64,000 nucleotides of DNA from Paracamarosporium sp. OC-R06-R3 (GCA_019828545.1 JACVRA010000091.1:25801-89800); one strand, 5' to 3'. Counted from the stretch's first letter, positions 1 to 11,898 are shown. Numbers and translations are program-made. Notes: generated by a model from the letters alone, not told the origin.

Positions 1-1379
1 TAGTTTTCCTGCGCAAGCCGACCGGACTGAAGTGGGATCCCCGCTCTCTAGCCGATATCATCACGCTGCTCGAGCGCTCGAACATCACGAATGACTACAC
101 CGGCGCCGAGACCTTTGAGAAGCAGGACTTTGACAACCTAAGAGGGCGATCTGACCGTATAGGATACTGGAGCTCGACAAGACGTCCCAATGACGTTTTT
201 CACGGCATTGGCGAGGAGGGTGCCCCAACTCGAAGGTACTCGATCGAGGACGGACGCATCCGAGAGAAGGGCCCAGAGCGTACATATCCGGATCCAGCTA
301 CTGTACAAAAAGGAGATCGTCCCAGTGACTTCTCTATCCGCATGGACATCCGCAGCCCGAATGTGCGCCTCCGATATCTTCCCTGGTGGCTCCGCAACTC
401 GGCTGTACTCCTCTGGATCGTCACCGCAATGGTACTCCTCATCGCATTCCTAGTCATCAGCTTCGTCAACAACGCAGTCCGCCTAGGCTTCCTCCCCCAA
501 GTCTTCGCGCGCACCAACGCCGGCGGCTTCTCCGCCTCCAACTTCCTCTACTCCTTCATCCCCGCTCTAATCGGCCAGATTCTCTTCCTCATCAGTCTCA
601 CCTTCGACTACTCCTTCCGCGTCCTCCGCCCCTACATCTCGCTCTCCTCCAAAGGCGGTGCCACAGCAGAAACCTCCCTCCTCCTCGACTACGCCTCGCG
701 GCTCCCCCTCTCCGCTACCTTCGCCGCCCTAGAAAACCAGCACTACCAAAACGCCATCCTCTCCCTCGTCTCACTCACTTCCCTCGCCATCCCCATCCTC
801 GCAGGCGGCTGCTTCTGGACGCAATTCTACCGTGACGAAGACGCCGTCCGCGTCGCCGCCGACCTACCAGGCTACTACGCGCTCTGCTTCTTCCTCGCGC
901 TGTACGCCGTCAGCCTGCTCGCTCTCTGGCCGGGCAGACGCCGCGCCGCGCTCCCCCACCGCAGCACCAGCCTCGCCGAGATCATCTCCTGGATCTACCA
1001 AAGCCCCATCCTGACAGACCGCGCGTTCAACCGGCCCCAGACTAAACCCGAGCTCGTCGCGCGCCTCATGGGCTCTGCGTACCTGGAGCGCACGTGGGCA
1101 CAGAGCATCACGTCGCTTATTCGCCCGTCCCGCGATAATTTGAAGACAGATCAGAGCGTGAGGAAAGGGGAGAAACACGTTGATAAGGATGGCATTGAAA
1201 AGCGCAGCTCGAGTCTCGACCCGGGGAAGACGAGGTACGGCTTTGGCATCCACGTTGGACGGGATGGACTCGAGCATTTGGGTATCGACCGTGTGAGGCG
1301 CGAGGGTCAGCGTTCGGGGCGCGAGCTGGTGATCTGGGAGGAGCAGAATCGGAGGAGTTGGGTGGGGTCTGCGGCTTGA
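1..1379 (+). CDS. DUF3433-type membrane protein, 3' part
   Basis: The frame is open from base 3 to a TGA at 1377-1379 (458 codons), so the N-terminus lies outside the window. The first residues, LKWDPRSLADIITLLERSN, match the conserved block of fungal DUF3433 proteins. Four hydrophobic segments follow, at about residues 134-154, 184-200, 250-272 and 290-309 of the visible part, so it is an integral membrane protein; the C-terminal 130 residues are hydrophilic and charged. DUF3433 proteins are fungal, usually large and multi-pass, and have no established biochemical role. No intron is needed in the visible part. An internal ATG at 342 is not a likely start because conserved sequence continues upstream of it. 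Family call is fairly sure, function unknown. Confidence 0.85.
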   Translation, partial: VFLRKPTGLKWDPRSLADIITLLERSNITNDYTGAETFEKQDFDNLRGRSDRIGYWSSTRRPNDVFHGIGEEGAPTRRYSIEDGRIREKGPERTYPDPATVQKGDRPSDFSIRMDIRSPNVRLRYLPWWLRNSAVLLWIVTAMVLLIAFLVISFVNNAVRLGFLPQVFARTNAGGFSASNFLYSFIPALIGQILFLISLTFDYSFRVLRPYISLSSKGGATAETSLLLDYASRLPLSATFAALENQHYQNAILSLVSLTSLAIPILAGGCFWTQFYRDEDAVRVAADLPGYYALCFFLALYAVSLLALWPGRRRAALPHRSTSLAEIISWIYQSPILTDRAFNRPQTKPELVARLMGSAYLERTWAQSITSLIRPSRDNLKTDQSVRKGEKHVDKDGIEKRSSSLDPGKTRYGFGIHVGRDGLEHLGIDRVRREGQRSGRELVIWEEQNRRSWVGSAA

Positions 1380-2017
1380 AGGGACCCATCAGACTAACAA
1401 CTAACATAACATAGCACACGGTGTGGCGGATAGATAGACAGCGAGTGAGCGTTTTCCTTTCTTTCTCTTTTCAACGTTGGGTTTTTGCAATGCTTTAGCG
1501 GCGCACGACATGAGCATACGGACACGGTTTCACGGATTCACGGCATGGCACGGCATGGTATGGCATTAAATGTTTCACGACTTTGTTTTCTGGGCGTTGA
1601 GTAGCGTGGCCAGGTGTGTATACGGACAGGGGCGGGGGGTGATACGCGTAATGAGTAGATTGATGGAACGATGGAAATGTAATTACGCTACGCGTGTATA
1701 TAGTGCGCAAACGAATACGTTGATTGCGAAATTGTCTCACGGTTAGGAGCGTAGCTGGTTCCTGTTCATTTGTGAAGCTGCGACTGGATGTGGGTGGAGA
1801 GAGGAAGCGTTGGATTGCATTGCGGCTCGTGGGCACGTCGCTACCCGCTAGTGTTGGGCTACATCAGACGTCTACCTACTCTGCATATCAGGTACTTCCC
1901 TAAACACCTATGTAGATCTATACACTGCAGCTTAGCTGGATGTGATGGATGGTAGTACGTGAGAGGGGTAGGTAGACAGAGCAAGGAGCGACCTCAGATT
2001 TCTCAGAAGAACATACG
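1380..2017. other. gene-free stretch, 3' flank of the DUF3433 gene
   Basis: No reading frame here resembles a protein. It holds the 3' flank of the DUF3433 gene and short simple repeats (CACGGATT/GGCATGG units near 1530-1565). Confidence 0.5.
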
Positions 2018-2083
2018 AAGGAGCTTGTTTTTATTGACTATTCAGTCACAGCGCTGAGGCCACTCAGGCTGAATGATCAATAG
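2018..2083 (+). repeat. partial copy of a palindromic repeat (copy 1)
   Basis: These 66 bases match 63548-63613 at most positions in the same orientation. The shared core runs ATTCAG..CTGAAT and contains an inner stem CTGAG-4 nt-CTCAG, so it can fold as a hairpin. The left arm (AAGGAGCTTGTTTTTATTG) is present, but the inverted right arm seen in the other copy is largely missing. The broken gene block begins immediately to the right, which suggests the repeat marks its edge. Confidence 0.7.
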
Positions 2084-2123
2084 TACGGCCTCCCATAGCA
2101 GCGACCAGCAACTAACAGCCCAC

Positions 2124-3362
2124 CTACGACCCTTCCAAGACCCAATAGCCCCTATTATTAGGGTCCTCTGCCCTCATCTTGCTAGGCAGTGGCAAGAAAA
2201 TCACGCTCTCATCTTCGTCCTCGTCCCATTTGCCGTACAAGGCACACGGCCGGGGTGTAGTACCCTTACGGGTACTCCGACATGTTTTACATGCCCTGTT
2301 CTTAACATCGAATTTTGAGGCCTTTTTGGAGATGACTCCCGTCAGGATACAAGTATCCTCCGAAGGTTGCAATTTGTCCCACATCGCCCGGCGGTCCAGT
2401 TTGGCCTTGATATGACTAGTGAGGTCGTCCCATAGCCGGTCGACCAATTCCTTGTCCATCCTATTCTCCTTGACCACCACCCCCTCAGGCATTGCGAAAA
2501 TAATTGGTGGTCGACGAATGGGCACTTCGTCTTCTCCCTCACTCCCCAGTTCTCCTCGACTCACTTCATTTACAGAGTTCTGCAAGAGAAGGTCTCCGCC
2601 CACTGGAGTGATATCACGTCCCCCAAATACTGGGAATTGTGAACCGTGGCGTTCTGCCTGTTCCGACCGAGTCACAAAACTTTGTGGTACTTGAAGGAAC
2701 TGACCGCCCTCCACGTCCTCGGCGTCCACTGCAGCACGCTGCGAGCGGGTCCTCCTTGGACTACCACCTGCCTGCTCCCACCTTCGTTTTGTCGGCACTT
2801 TGGGCGCCTACATCTTATTAGTGAAAATTCTCCACATTTTTGACTGATATACCAATGGGACCTGGCTCGAATAGCTTGACTCCGGGTGCATAGCCGGAGT
2901 CACCGAGCTCTGAAGATGCGTGGCCATAGGCAATGCACTAGACGAGCTAAGCCTAGATGGCTGTCCTTGGTCATGAATTGACCTATCAATCTCGTGCTCG
3001 ACCTGGATGAGGTTGAGCCTCCTGATTTGGCTCTCGACCCTGTTTTGTGCTCAGGAAATCTCCGAGGCTTTCTTGTCCAGCGCCTTCTTCCGACCGTCCA
3101 GCTGGGCTGCGATAAATGCCCTTGTATCCTTCAACGACTTGTCCGGTGCGGGAAGGCCCGCCAAAAAAGCGTCCTCAGTGGCCCCTAGTTCCTATCCCAA
3201 AGTTATGAGCATACATTGTCTATGCAACGTAATGTGGCTTACCGCGTCCTCTGCCGCCGCAGCCCAGGCATCCTCGTCCTCGACCCTTTCATTCCATTTT
3301 TTTACCTTCTCGAGGTCTCTTCTAACTGCGGCCAATGCTGGGAAATCGTCCTCTGGCGCCAT
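2124..3362 (-). pseudogene. broken gene of unknown family (block gene C)
   Basis: One minus-strand frame reads from ATG at 3362 (MAPEDDFPALAAV) through a 51 nt intron (3192-3242, GTAAGC..ATAG) to a stop at 2124. Two in-frame stops interrupt it: TGA at 3051-3053 and TAG at 2808-2810; coding character resumes in the same frame after each. The first third is charged and helical (ATEDAFLAGLPAPDKS, then a likely coiled coil). The last part contains RACKTCRSTRKGTTPRPCAL, a Cys pattern (C-x2-C-x11-C) that might bind zinc or nucleic acid. I recognise no named family. A longer 5' exon from about 3416 (acceptor GGTTAG) is possible. The TAG is explained by one C-to-T change in CAG. Likely a decayed member of a lineage-specific multicopy family. 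Confidence 0.6.
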
Positions 3363-3815
3363 TGCGCCTTCCTGGACCGAGTGTTGCTCGGCCTGACCTT
3401 GCTGCTGCCGCTGGTGCTAACCAGACCGTGCATTGTCACGGCAAGGGAACATGATATATGCTTTAATTTCCTTTCAAAATGTGACGAAGGATGCCAGAAA
3501 TATTTATTGAAACCTGAGCACAACTCCGTGCGGGGTTCCTGCCTTCCTTCACGATTGCGGCTCGCCTCGGTTAACGCGTGTCACAACTCTGAGGATGGAA
3601 GCCGCACTGGCGACCTCAACTGACTCACAAGCAGATCGACTGCCAAAGGTGGCAGTCTAGCATTTCATCTTGTCCTGTGTGAGCGACATACGTTATCGAT
3701 GCGAAGACTAGTATACATTCTCCATTCCTGTAGTGAGCATCGCTTAAGAATGATGCAAGAAGAAAATCCAAAAACATCACGAATAATTGCTTTGTTTCCG
3801 ACCTACCATGTCAAC
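3363..3815. other. gap between broken genes C and B
   Basis: No clear coding sequence. It may hold lost 5' exons of gene C or the 3' end of gene B, whose frame stops with TAG at 3816-3818. Confidence 0.4.
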
Positions 3816-5359
3816 CTATCTTATTTCCAGTTCGCATATGCAGTCTTGCAAGTCTTGGATGGCTTCGTCCTTAGCCTTAATCTCCGCGTCCCAATGTGCC
3901 TTCAACTTGAGGTACCGACCTTTCCACTCGTCCCTCTGAGCCTCTGCCAATTCCTTGTTGGCAGCAAACCTTCTCCTTTGGAGGAGTATAGTCCTTTCTA
4001 TTTCGACCGAAAGCCGCAAAACCTCGGCCAGCATGTCCAGCAAGTCCTGAAGGGGCTGCGGCCCCGCCCAAACATGGTCTTTAAAATTTTCGGCGACCTC
4101 TGTCCGTCCCTTGATGTCAGGCTGAGGCCTGTCGTCCAGATACTCGGCCACAAGGTGTGAGGTCTTGTTTATGAATTTCATACAGTCCTTCATCTGACCT
4201 AGACTGCCCGCCTCGCCCAAGGCCGCGACCGTATCCTTGAGGACCTCTGTGTTTCCGGCCTGGTCGATTAGAGAAGAGACCATTTCGACCTGTGCGACCA
4301 TCTGCTCCGGCGTCAAGCCCTTCTGTGTCCTGTAGGCGTCGAGCACACCGGCCAGTGCGAGCTGCGATAAGTTAGGACTATACCACAATAAGATTCCGCC
4401 AGTCTGACCTTGTTTTGAAGGGACCGCAAGCCGCCAGCCTCATTGTGAATGGCCAGCAACTCTTTGAAGTTGTCCCCATCCCCGATGTTCTGGTATTCGG
4501 CCAGCATATCATTGACCTTTTTGATGACCTCGTCGTTCTCTTTGACGTCCTGGAGGTTGGCTGTCCGCCGAACAGATAGGAACAGATCGACGACCTTCTC
4601 GAGATCGCTCTAACTCCCGACCTTACTGGTCATAGAGATCGCGGCCTTCATAAACCTCAGTGCGCCCGATAGGCCATCCGGCATAATGAAGTGCTTTCTT
4701 GCATATTGTACTAGCGATATAGCGACCCGAAGCTCGTTCTCGTCCTTCAAATCGCCCTCCTCGAGTATTGATTCCACACACGCAGAACGCGAAATGACTC
4801 TCTGCAAACCTCGACCCCGCCATCCGCCAGGAGTGGTTCCACATACGCACAACGCGAAACCATCTCCTGCAAGCCATCAACCCCGCCAGCAGCACCAAGA
4901 ATGGCACGTATTTGAACGAGGCCCTCCATGCCCACCTCTCGAGCAAGCGATAATGCAGAATTCTGAATTTCAGCTTCCTCGGGTGGCACACGAGGTATGG
5001 CATCCATAGCCTCTGCCCTTCCCTCTGCCTTTCCCTCCGACCTGCCCTGTGCCTTTGCTTTGAAAACAAAGTCCCGCAACTCCACGGCGTGTGCATGCGC
5101 AGCCACGAGTGGATGTGCCTTGTCCCTGGTGCGAAGCTGGTGTAGCTCCTTCTGCACGTCCTGCCATTCTTTCCTGTCATATGTAAGCGATGATGAAACT
5201 TAATTTCCTGTTGCAATTTTACTCTTTTTCGGCCGATTGTGCGTCCCTCTCAAACGGGTCAATGAACCCCGTCAGGTCCACATCCAAGGCCAAAAGTTTC
5301 GTCCAGAGAAAGAGGTCGTCTTTTGAAGGGCCCTTCCCGCGAACATCTGCGGGTGCCAT
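3816..5359 (-). pseudogene. broken helical/coiled-coil gene (block gene B)
   Basis: ATG at 5359 (MAPADVRGKGPSKDDLFLW) opens exon 1 (5359-5223). A 49 nt intron (5222-5174, GTAAAA..GACAG) follows and restores frame into EKEWQDVQKELHQL. The protein is helical, with a KAEGRAEA repeat and a C-terminal coiled coil ending CICELEIR. A second intron (4408-4362, GTCAGA..CTAAC..GCAG) also keeps frame. Three signs of decay are visible: a one-base loss near 4810-4816 that shifts frame inside an imperfect tandem duplication (4757-4820 against 4821-4887), a TAG at 4610-4612 with coding resuming in the same frame, and no sensible continuation past 3816. No known domain is recognised. Confidence 0.6.
4757..4887 (-). 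repeat. two-copy imperfect tandem duplication inside gene B
   Basis: Two units of about 65 bp read, on minus, GGVDGLQEMVSRCAYVEPLL and GGVEGLQRVISRSACVES when the second is read in its own frame. The second has lost one base near its start, which causes the frameshift. The repeat is therefore at the protein level and older than the break. Confidence 0.65.
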
Positions 5360-6106
5360 TTTTTAAGGAAAGAAGAAGATTTATTAAAAAAGGAATTTTC
5401 TATGATTTCGTGTTTTCGGTGTGCGTGGCAGAATGCAACTGCCGTGATTGATGATGGATTGGGGTGCGATTACGTGATTGTGGAGGAAGAGGAAGGAACG
5501 CATCCCGCCGTTTTGCTATCGAGAGAATTTGTTCCCTCTTTCTTACCACACGCATTCATACTAGATCTGACATCATGTGTCGTTACGATAAAGAGCTGGC
5601 CACGTCCGAGTGGAACGAGACGTACCACACCAGTGAGGCGACACTTTTCGGCCCCGATGGCCGTAGGTCCACATTGAAAAGGAAGCAGGACAAGGCCGAC
5701 CTGTATACGTCCAGCAGCTGCATTACTCTACACGTTTGACTAACCAATAATAGATTGAAGGAAGTCATGGAATTAGATATTTTACAACTTGGCTTGGATT
5801 TTGAGCGTTTACTAGCGTAGTGTGAAACGTGTATAGGGGTGGTATACGTGGAATGAGCATATCGACTAACTAGCTAATAGGCGACAATAGAAGATGCGAC
5901 TACGCATGTACATAGCGTACAGATGAAGAACACATAATAACATCGAAAAATTCTTTCCTGTCCAAGAAATAAAAGTTGAGGCCTGTGGGTGCTCAATATT
6001 CCTGTAGTGAGGAAATTACCAATACTGACCATTCTCTATGTACCAATCTAATTGATCCTGCCCTCCTCGCAGTGTTCCCTCCTCGTAGTCTTCAACGTCC
6101 CCTAGA
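5360..6106. other. gap between broken genes B and A
   Basis: Probably the old promoter of gene B and the 3' end of gene A. No reading frame here has coding character. Confidence 0.4.
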
Positions 6107-7562
6107 CACCATTACCAATTATTCCTTGCTCAATGACGGCCTAGCGAGCCTCCTTGGCTTCCTCCTCTTCCCGAACGACCACGCAAGCACCCTGCATCTT
6201 TCTGTGCTCCTTGATGGCCTGAAGGGCATGCTAATCCTCCTACTTGTCCTACTCCTGGATGACCTCAAGACCCTTTAGGGTCTTTGTCCTTGTCCTCCAT
6301 ATCGACCTTATCGGGGGTGGCTTTGTTACCGGCCCGAGTTTGCTCGAGAGCCTATTATTTAGTCAGTATATCTTACGTGCTTTGTATGCTATCTCAACCC
6401 ACCATTTTTAGCTTCTCGACCTCCTCAACTAGGCTCCGGTTCTCCTCAACCAAGCCCCGGTTTTTCTTGGCCAGCGCTTCTTTTTCGTCCTGAGTTTGGC
6501 GCGTTAGCGCTCGGTCATTGGTGCTTTTGGCCTTCCAGGCCCCGACCAGCCACCGGTACGCTTCGAGCGAGTCGGCCTTGAGCTTTTGCCGCTTGGCCCG
6601 AAATTCCACGTCCTAAATTTCGCGCTCGTCGTCGGCCGCGAGTTTCCCCTTCTTCGACTCGGTTACCGAGAGAAGGCGCTTGAAGGACGTGTGGCCGTTT
6701 TTGACCAACGTTTCGACGTCTCTTTCGCTCGGCCGGATCCTGACGTCCTCGTCCTTGTACGGCTTCCGACCCATTTTGGAGCTGTACACGTCCCAGGAGA
6801 TGTACCTGTAGTAACAGTACTGGTCATATGTCAGTATAGGCAAGGTACACCACAAAATAAGAGAAAAATTACTTGGCCTTGGTGATCCTTGGTACCACAG
6901 GCACCGCACGGCGCTTCGCACGTCCTAGAGTCTGTATGGCCTCGTCTGTAAGGCTTCAGGCAATGAGGACAGAATGTGTGGGTCTGCCTGTCGCCCACAT
7001 TGTCCGGAAGCTCGCCTTGGTCCATGTATGACCCGACTGGCGGATAAAAGATCGTCGGGTCCTTTAATGGGTCCGGCTTCCCCATGACCTCCCTCGCCGG
7101 AGCACCGTCCCTCACCGGCGTAGCGGACCTATGAGGAAGAATGGCCTCTGCATCGCCCTGACTATCACCACTAGTATTAGCGGCATTAGCCTGTAGAACC
7201 CGTCGACCTCGAGATGCATCCTCACTATGACTCTGAGCACTAGTGTTGGTGACAAGAGTCTGCTGGACCTCACCACGGCCTCTACCACTCGAAGAAGCGA
7301 TCGAAGACGCCCGAATCCCACCTCGAGGAGCGCCCCCGCCACGACCCCGAGCACCAGAATTGGCGATGAAAGTCTGGGGGCCCTGACCTCCCTGACCACC
7401 GAGTCCTCCGGGCATCAGACCACCGCGATTGCCCCAATGTCCACCTCGACCGCGACCCTGTCCACTTCCACCTTGGCCACCTCGTTCTCGACCACCTCGT
7501 CCTTGATTTTGATTGGCTTGCCAGCCACGGGGCCCAGAGGGCGGGGGACGCCCAAAAGTCAT
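6107..7562 (-). pseudogene. broken RGG-rich, zinc-knuckle, coiled-coil gene (block gene A)
   Basis: ATG at 7562 (MTFGRPPPSGPRGWQANQNQ) begins a Gly/Arg/Gln-rich region with many RGG and GRG units, typical of RNA-binding tails. A Cys/His cluster follows (CPHCLKPYRRGH..CEAPCGACGTKDH). A 53 nt intron (6872-6820) keeps frame into YRYISWDVYSSKMGRK, and a coiled coil comes after it (LVEENRSLVEEVEKLK). A second intron (6402-6352, GTGGGT..CTGAC..ATAG) also fits. Breaks: TAG at 6613-6615 with the same frame continuing; a frameshift near 6275; then TAG at 6249, 6240, 6231 and 6141, all in one frame and each a single C-to-T change from CAG. The 3' limit is approximate. RNA binding is inferred from composition only. 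Confidence 0.6.
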
Positions 7563-10050
7563 GATGTCGTCAAAATTAAAATCGATTTTTTTTCGACCGT
7601 GAGAGAGTGTGTGGTTGGTGAAGAATCGAGCGGGCAGGCGCGACAGTCTAATTCGAGTCGCACGTGCTAAGTGAACAGGAAGGGAAGGAACGCGTTCACT
7701 ACCCACTACAACATAACTCGTTTCCTAGAGAACATGACGTGCTTCTAATCGGTTTATTCTTACTCACAGCGTACTTGTATTTTTCCCCATAAAATACGTG
7801 ATTGCCTGGTACAACAATAGATATGTTGCATCCAGATAAGCAGACGCGACAATGGTGAAATTCTACTTCTTGTATGTGCATACAGGGCTTCAACTAGGCT
7901 AGATTACGTCTTTTTCGAGGATTCCGGTCAATCCATGCACCTCAAAGAACCAAAAGAACACTCGGGTCCAATGTAGAGATCAGGGCAAGGCAAGTTTCAA
8001 GATTGCAGGGACATACTCGAAGATCAAAACCAAGTAATCTTCCTCACTATATCTATGTGAGCGCGCTTTCAGGTATATTTGTAAATAAACTGTATCAATT
8101 ATAACAGTCAAATATAAAAGATTACAAGGAGTCATCGAATCGCGTTTTGCATTCAGGTTGTACATAAGGTCAAGTCGATCTCTATATTCAACGATGAAAG
8201 CTGCTTGAGAAGTACCGTTGCAGATGAATGTGAAGATACATCTTAGGAAGTACATATACAACTACGGTGTTTCTTTTCTACTCGGAGAGAATTGCTGCGG
8301 CGATGTTAAACTCTTAAAGCGGTCTCTCGCAGCACATTATTGTCACGCTTGCATACAAAACATATGCAAAGTGAGTGGCCATGTACCCATTCATCTTGTT
8401 TTCGAACACTTTTATCACCAACTCTAGATTTAGACAAGCTATGCTTGAGCATCATAAATGGGTACGATAGAAGTGGAAATGAAACGCACACCAACAATTA
8501 GTTGACTATATGAATTAACTGTTTAAGGCAGAGAAGACATTGAAGAGAACTTCTGGATGCGTCTGGCAGCGATAACTTGGCTGACACGACGCAATTGTAT
8601 ACTATTGTCCCCGCTTGTGACAAAAAGCTCAGAAAGCATCATAGGAACCGATCAAGTGGTTACGCTCAAGTTCCATTACGATTTCGCGTTTCAGGGCCGT
8701 GTGATGATATCCAATTGCATGGAATAGCCGGTTCTTGATGCATACTTCCGAGACATTCCCTCCCGATCGTTGGAGCCCATATCGACTCTAGCAATCGAAC
8801 ACAGCATTTCGCAGGATCTAGAATCTATTCCCTACAACCAGCGTAATACACATGACACATATTCGGAGGATAGCAGGATAGCCCTCGTGTAATAGCTTAT
8901 GATGAGACTTAGAATTGGTAGCCATGTGATGCGGCTCTTTCAGTACGATGCACTTGCTGCGCCTCCTTGTCACACCCTTGCAAAAGCAAGCGAGCGACCC
9001 TGGCCGAAAGTTTTCGGGGTGGAGTGTACCGTCATTATATTTTGGTTACGTAGGGATATCTAGCTAGTGTGCTGCGTGCCGTGGTGGATGTTGCAGCAGA
9101 CGAGGTCAAACACGGAGGAAACGGATTTGGCTTGCATATTGGATGCACACCGATAAACGCAGGCGTCAGCCACGAGACACACGGAGTGAATACCAGACGG
9201 AGATAGTTCGGTTGGAAGGGCGTCATTTTGATGGTTTATAGTGGACCTAGGTCACCGTAGGTGGCGGTCAAACGGATAGGTGCAGGATCCTGGCTGAGAC
9301 TAAGTCTGGGCGTACGCACTATGCTTTGAAGGATTTTGGAACGTGGGATCAAGATTAGAGAGGGACAGGGATACGAAGGCGGTGGCTGATTCAAAGCGTA
9401 ACAAAAGCAACGAAGAATGGCACGTGGGTAGTGAGGCTGATGGTGAGGCTGTTACGATAACACAAGAAATTGAAAACGTCAACGTAAGAAGAGTCTGGAA
9501 GCCGTGCCCAGACATTGCAGGCTCAGTGATAAGGCATACCGAACAGTTAATTACAGGGAAGGTCTAGATGTGATTAGACGTACCATGTGCAAGACCATCG
9601 TATGTAGTAATTCATGCGACGGGGGCGGGTTTTGTGTCTCTTGATTGTATATCAAAGCAAAACAGTCCGTACAGCCGCACGCAAAACGTTCCATAAATTA
9701 CGACGTTTAGTCATCAATAGCGCCTCTCGGAAGTGCGTGATCGCATCGGTGTAGAGCAAAACTAAGTCAAATGGCGATAGGATGGATGGAGATGCCGAGC
9801 TGTTCGACAAAGACAGGCGTATACGAGACGGTAAGCGCACGAGGCTCAATGACGGAGTTTTTATGGCCATGTGTTCGTTGACATCAGTAAATTAGAAGGA
9901 AGTACTGAGCATCTTGATACTTTCAGATAGTAGATGTAAGCGTATCCCAAATTTTGACAGAGATGAACCGACTGATGCGGATATGTTTTACCGCTCTCTG
10001 TGTAGTTGTTATGGTGAGGCTAAACCTAAACATCTACTCAGTGCCCACCA
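7563..10050. other. gene-free stretch
   Basis: About 2.5 kb with only short, unrelated open frames. It contains the upstream side of gene A and the 3' flank of the SET-domain gene. No RNA gene or repeat was recognised by eye. Confidence 0.45.
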
Positions 10051-11898
10051 TCAGTTCATCCCCTGAGCATCCTCCCAGACGCATCTGGGACACATACAAA
10101 GGCCTCCCAGTGCTCCGACAGCCCACTCGCGTCTCTCCTGTACCGGGAGTCGGATATCGCAGTAATGGCTAAACACTTCTTCTGCCTTCTTTAAGCCAGG
10201 GTTCCGTAGATCTGGTCGCTCATAGTCGACGAGCTGCTCGCGAGTCCAGAAGCGCATGCTGCCATTCCACTCCCAGGCCACATTTGGATCACAGCTGTGA
10301 TTTGCAAGGCACCACATAGGATGCACAGCACCGATTTCAGGTCGTCCATCAAGACCTTGTCGTGCAGATGCCGTGCCTAGGAAGTATTGTTAGACGTAAC
10401 ACAACGATAGGTGAGCGTGGGACTAACCTCGAAACTTTGCATACAAAGTGTTGATGACCCATGTGTCATATCGATGGCTTTGCTCATATATGTTGATGTC
10501 CATTTTTTCCAGAATGTGTAAGGGTTTCAACACATTACTTTCAAAAGAAAACGACAAACTCCGGGGAACGGATGCAAAGGGGTCGGAATCTGGCACCCAT
10601 ATTTCTCGCAGGTCGAGGCCGTGATAATCACCCCATATATAGCGAACTTCTTTCAGATCAAGCGGGTGAACACCCTGTGTTTCAGCCAATCCCATAGCCC
10701 GTATCAGTAAGAGAGTGTATAGCCAGTCCGCAGCTTCGCTCGCTGCGACTTTCTCCGCTGTATTGACGCCGCAAAGAGAGGGGTGGTAATTTTCTTGCGC
10801 TAGATTGTAGCATTCCTCACTACAGAAGAAGACTTCATCGCATTCTTCGCACGATATTACTGTAGATTGTTGATCGGCTTGAGCAGAGGCATCGTTTGTG
10901 CTCGAAAGAGGAATGCTACAAGCGTCGCAGTAGGAGTCGTGAAGTCGTGAGATACCAGTCAAAAGTGACTTCTCTATCAAAATTTCTTCTCCAGGTGGGA
11001 TATCTTCTTTCGCAAAGACGCCGAGTTGTTTTACGTAAGTAATATCAGCATCGACCGACGAGGGTCCACTGCTCACAACGATAAGTATGTAGACACATCA
11101 CCTATAATTTGATTGAGTACGTACCTCAACAATGGGAGTTCTGATACTCTGACCTCGAGCTTGGGCGCAATTCGTTCCATTTCATCGTTTAGAAACTGGA
11201 GCGCCTCAGAAGAAAATCTATCGGGTTCATGTTGGTTCCATGGGTATAGCTCTCGGCGCACAATTCCTTTGTCTGGGTAGTCTTCAATAGTTAACGAACT
11301 AAGGTCTTTGTCTTTAAAATCGGAGTGCGAGCACAGCTTTGCTTCAAGCGTTTCGCGGTGAGATGTAAACACATTTTCTCCAGGCAAGGCCCTAGATGCA
11401 CGCTTGATAAAACCCGCCGCACTTCGAAAGCAACCGCACTGTATAAGACAGGGGATGAGTACCTCATACCTAAAGAAAATTAGCGCCTCCGCCTGCCTAT
11501 GCATCAAATAGCAAGCTAGGGCAGACTTACGCGTTTTTCAACCAGCAAGTTTTGGCCCAAATGATGACCTTCTCAGTATCTACATCTACAGATCTGGTTT
11601 GTTCCTGGAAGTCACCGATAGCAGCTTCCAATGCTTCGTCATGGTATTCACCCTCCTCCGCAAACTCGTCGACAAGAAGAAGCGCCTTGTAAGCATCTCC
11701 AGCGGCAAGATCCGGGTATCCTAAGGATCTGTACGCATCGGCAAGGGCCAATCTGTGTCTGACACTATAAGGTTTGTCTAATGTGCATTTTTGAAGCTCG
11801 GCTAGCCTGTCAAGCCTTTCTTGGAAGGTGGTGGTATTCAATGTTGGCTATAGATGTTAGAAAACCGAAGGTTCGCTCAGAAAGATTCTTACAGCCAT
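10051..11898 (-). CDS. SET domain protein with MYND-like finger and N-terminal helical repeats (SMYD-like)
   Basis: Five exons give 544 residues: 11898-11893, 11847-11531, 11469-11125, 11068-10428 and 10376-10051. Introns are 45-61 nt and all phases agree. The first exon is only ATG GCT, followed by GTAAGA..CTAAC..CTATAG, giving MAPTLNTTTFQ. The N-terminal 200 residues look like TPR helices (ALADAYRSLGYPDLAAGDAYKAL). The SET domain starts with GVFAKEDIPPGEEIL and is interrupted by a MYND-like cysteine cluster (YCDAC..ISCEECDEVFFCSEEC..HPSLC). The SET core motif NHSCDPN is near residue 460 and a post-SET CMCPRC near the end. This is the SMYD arrangement, so a protein lysine methyltransferase is likely; the substrate cannot be told. 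Confidence 0.88.
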
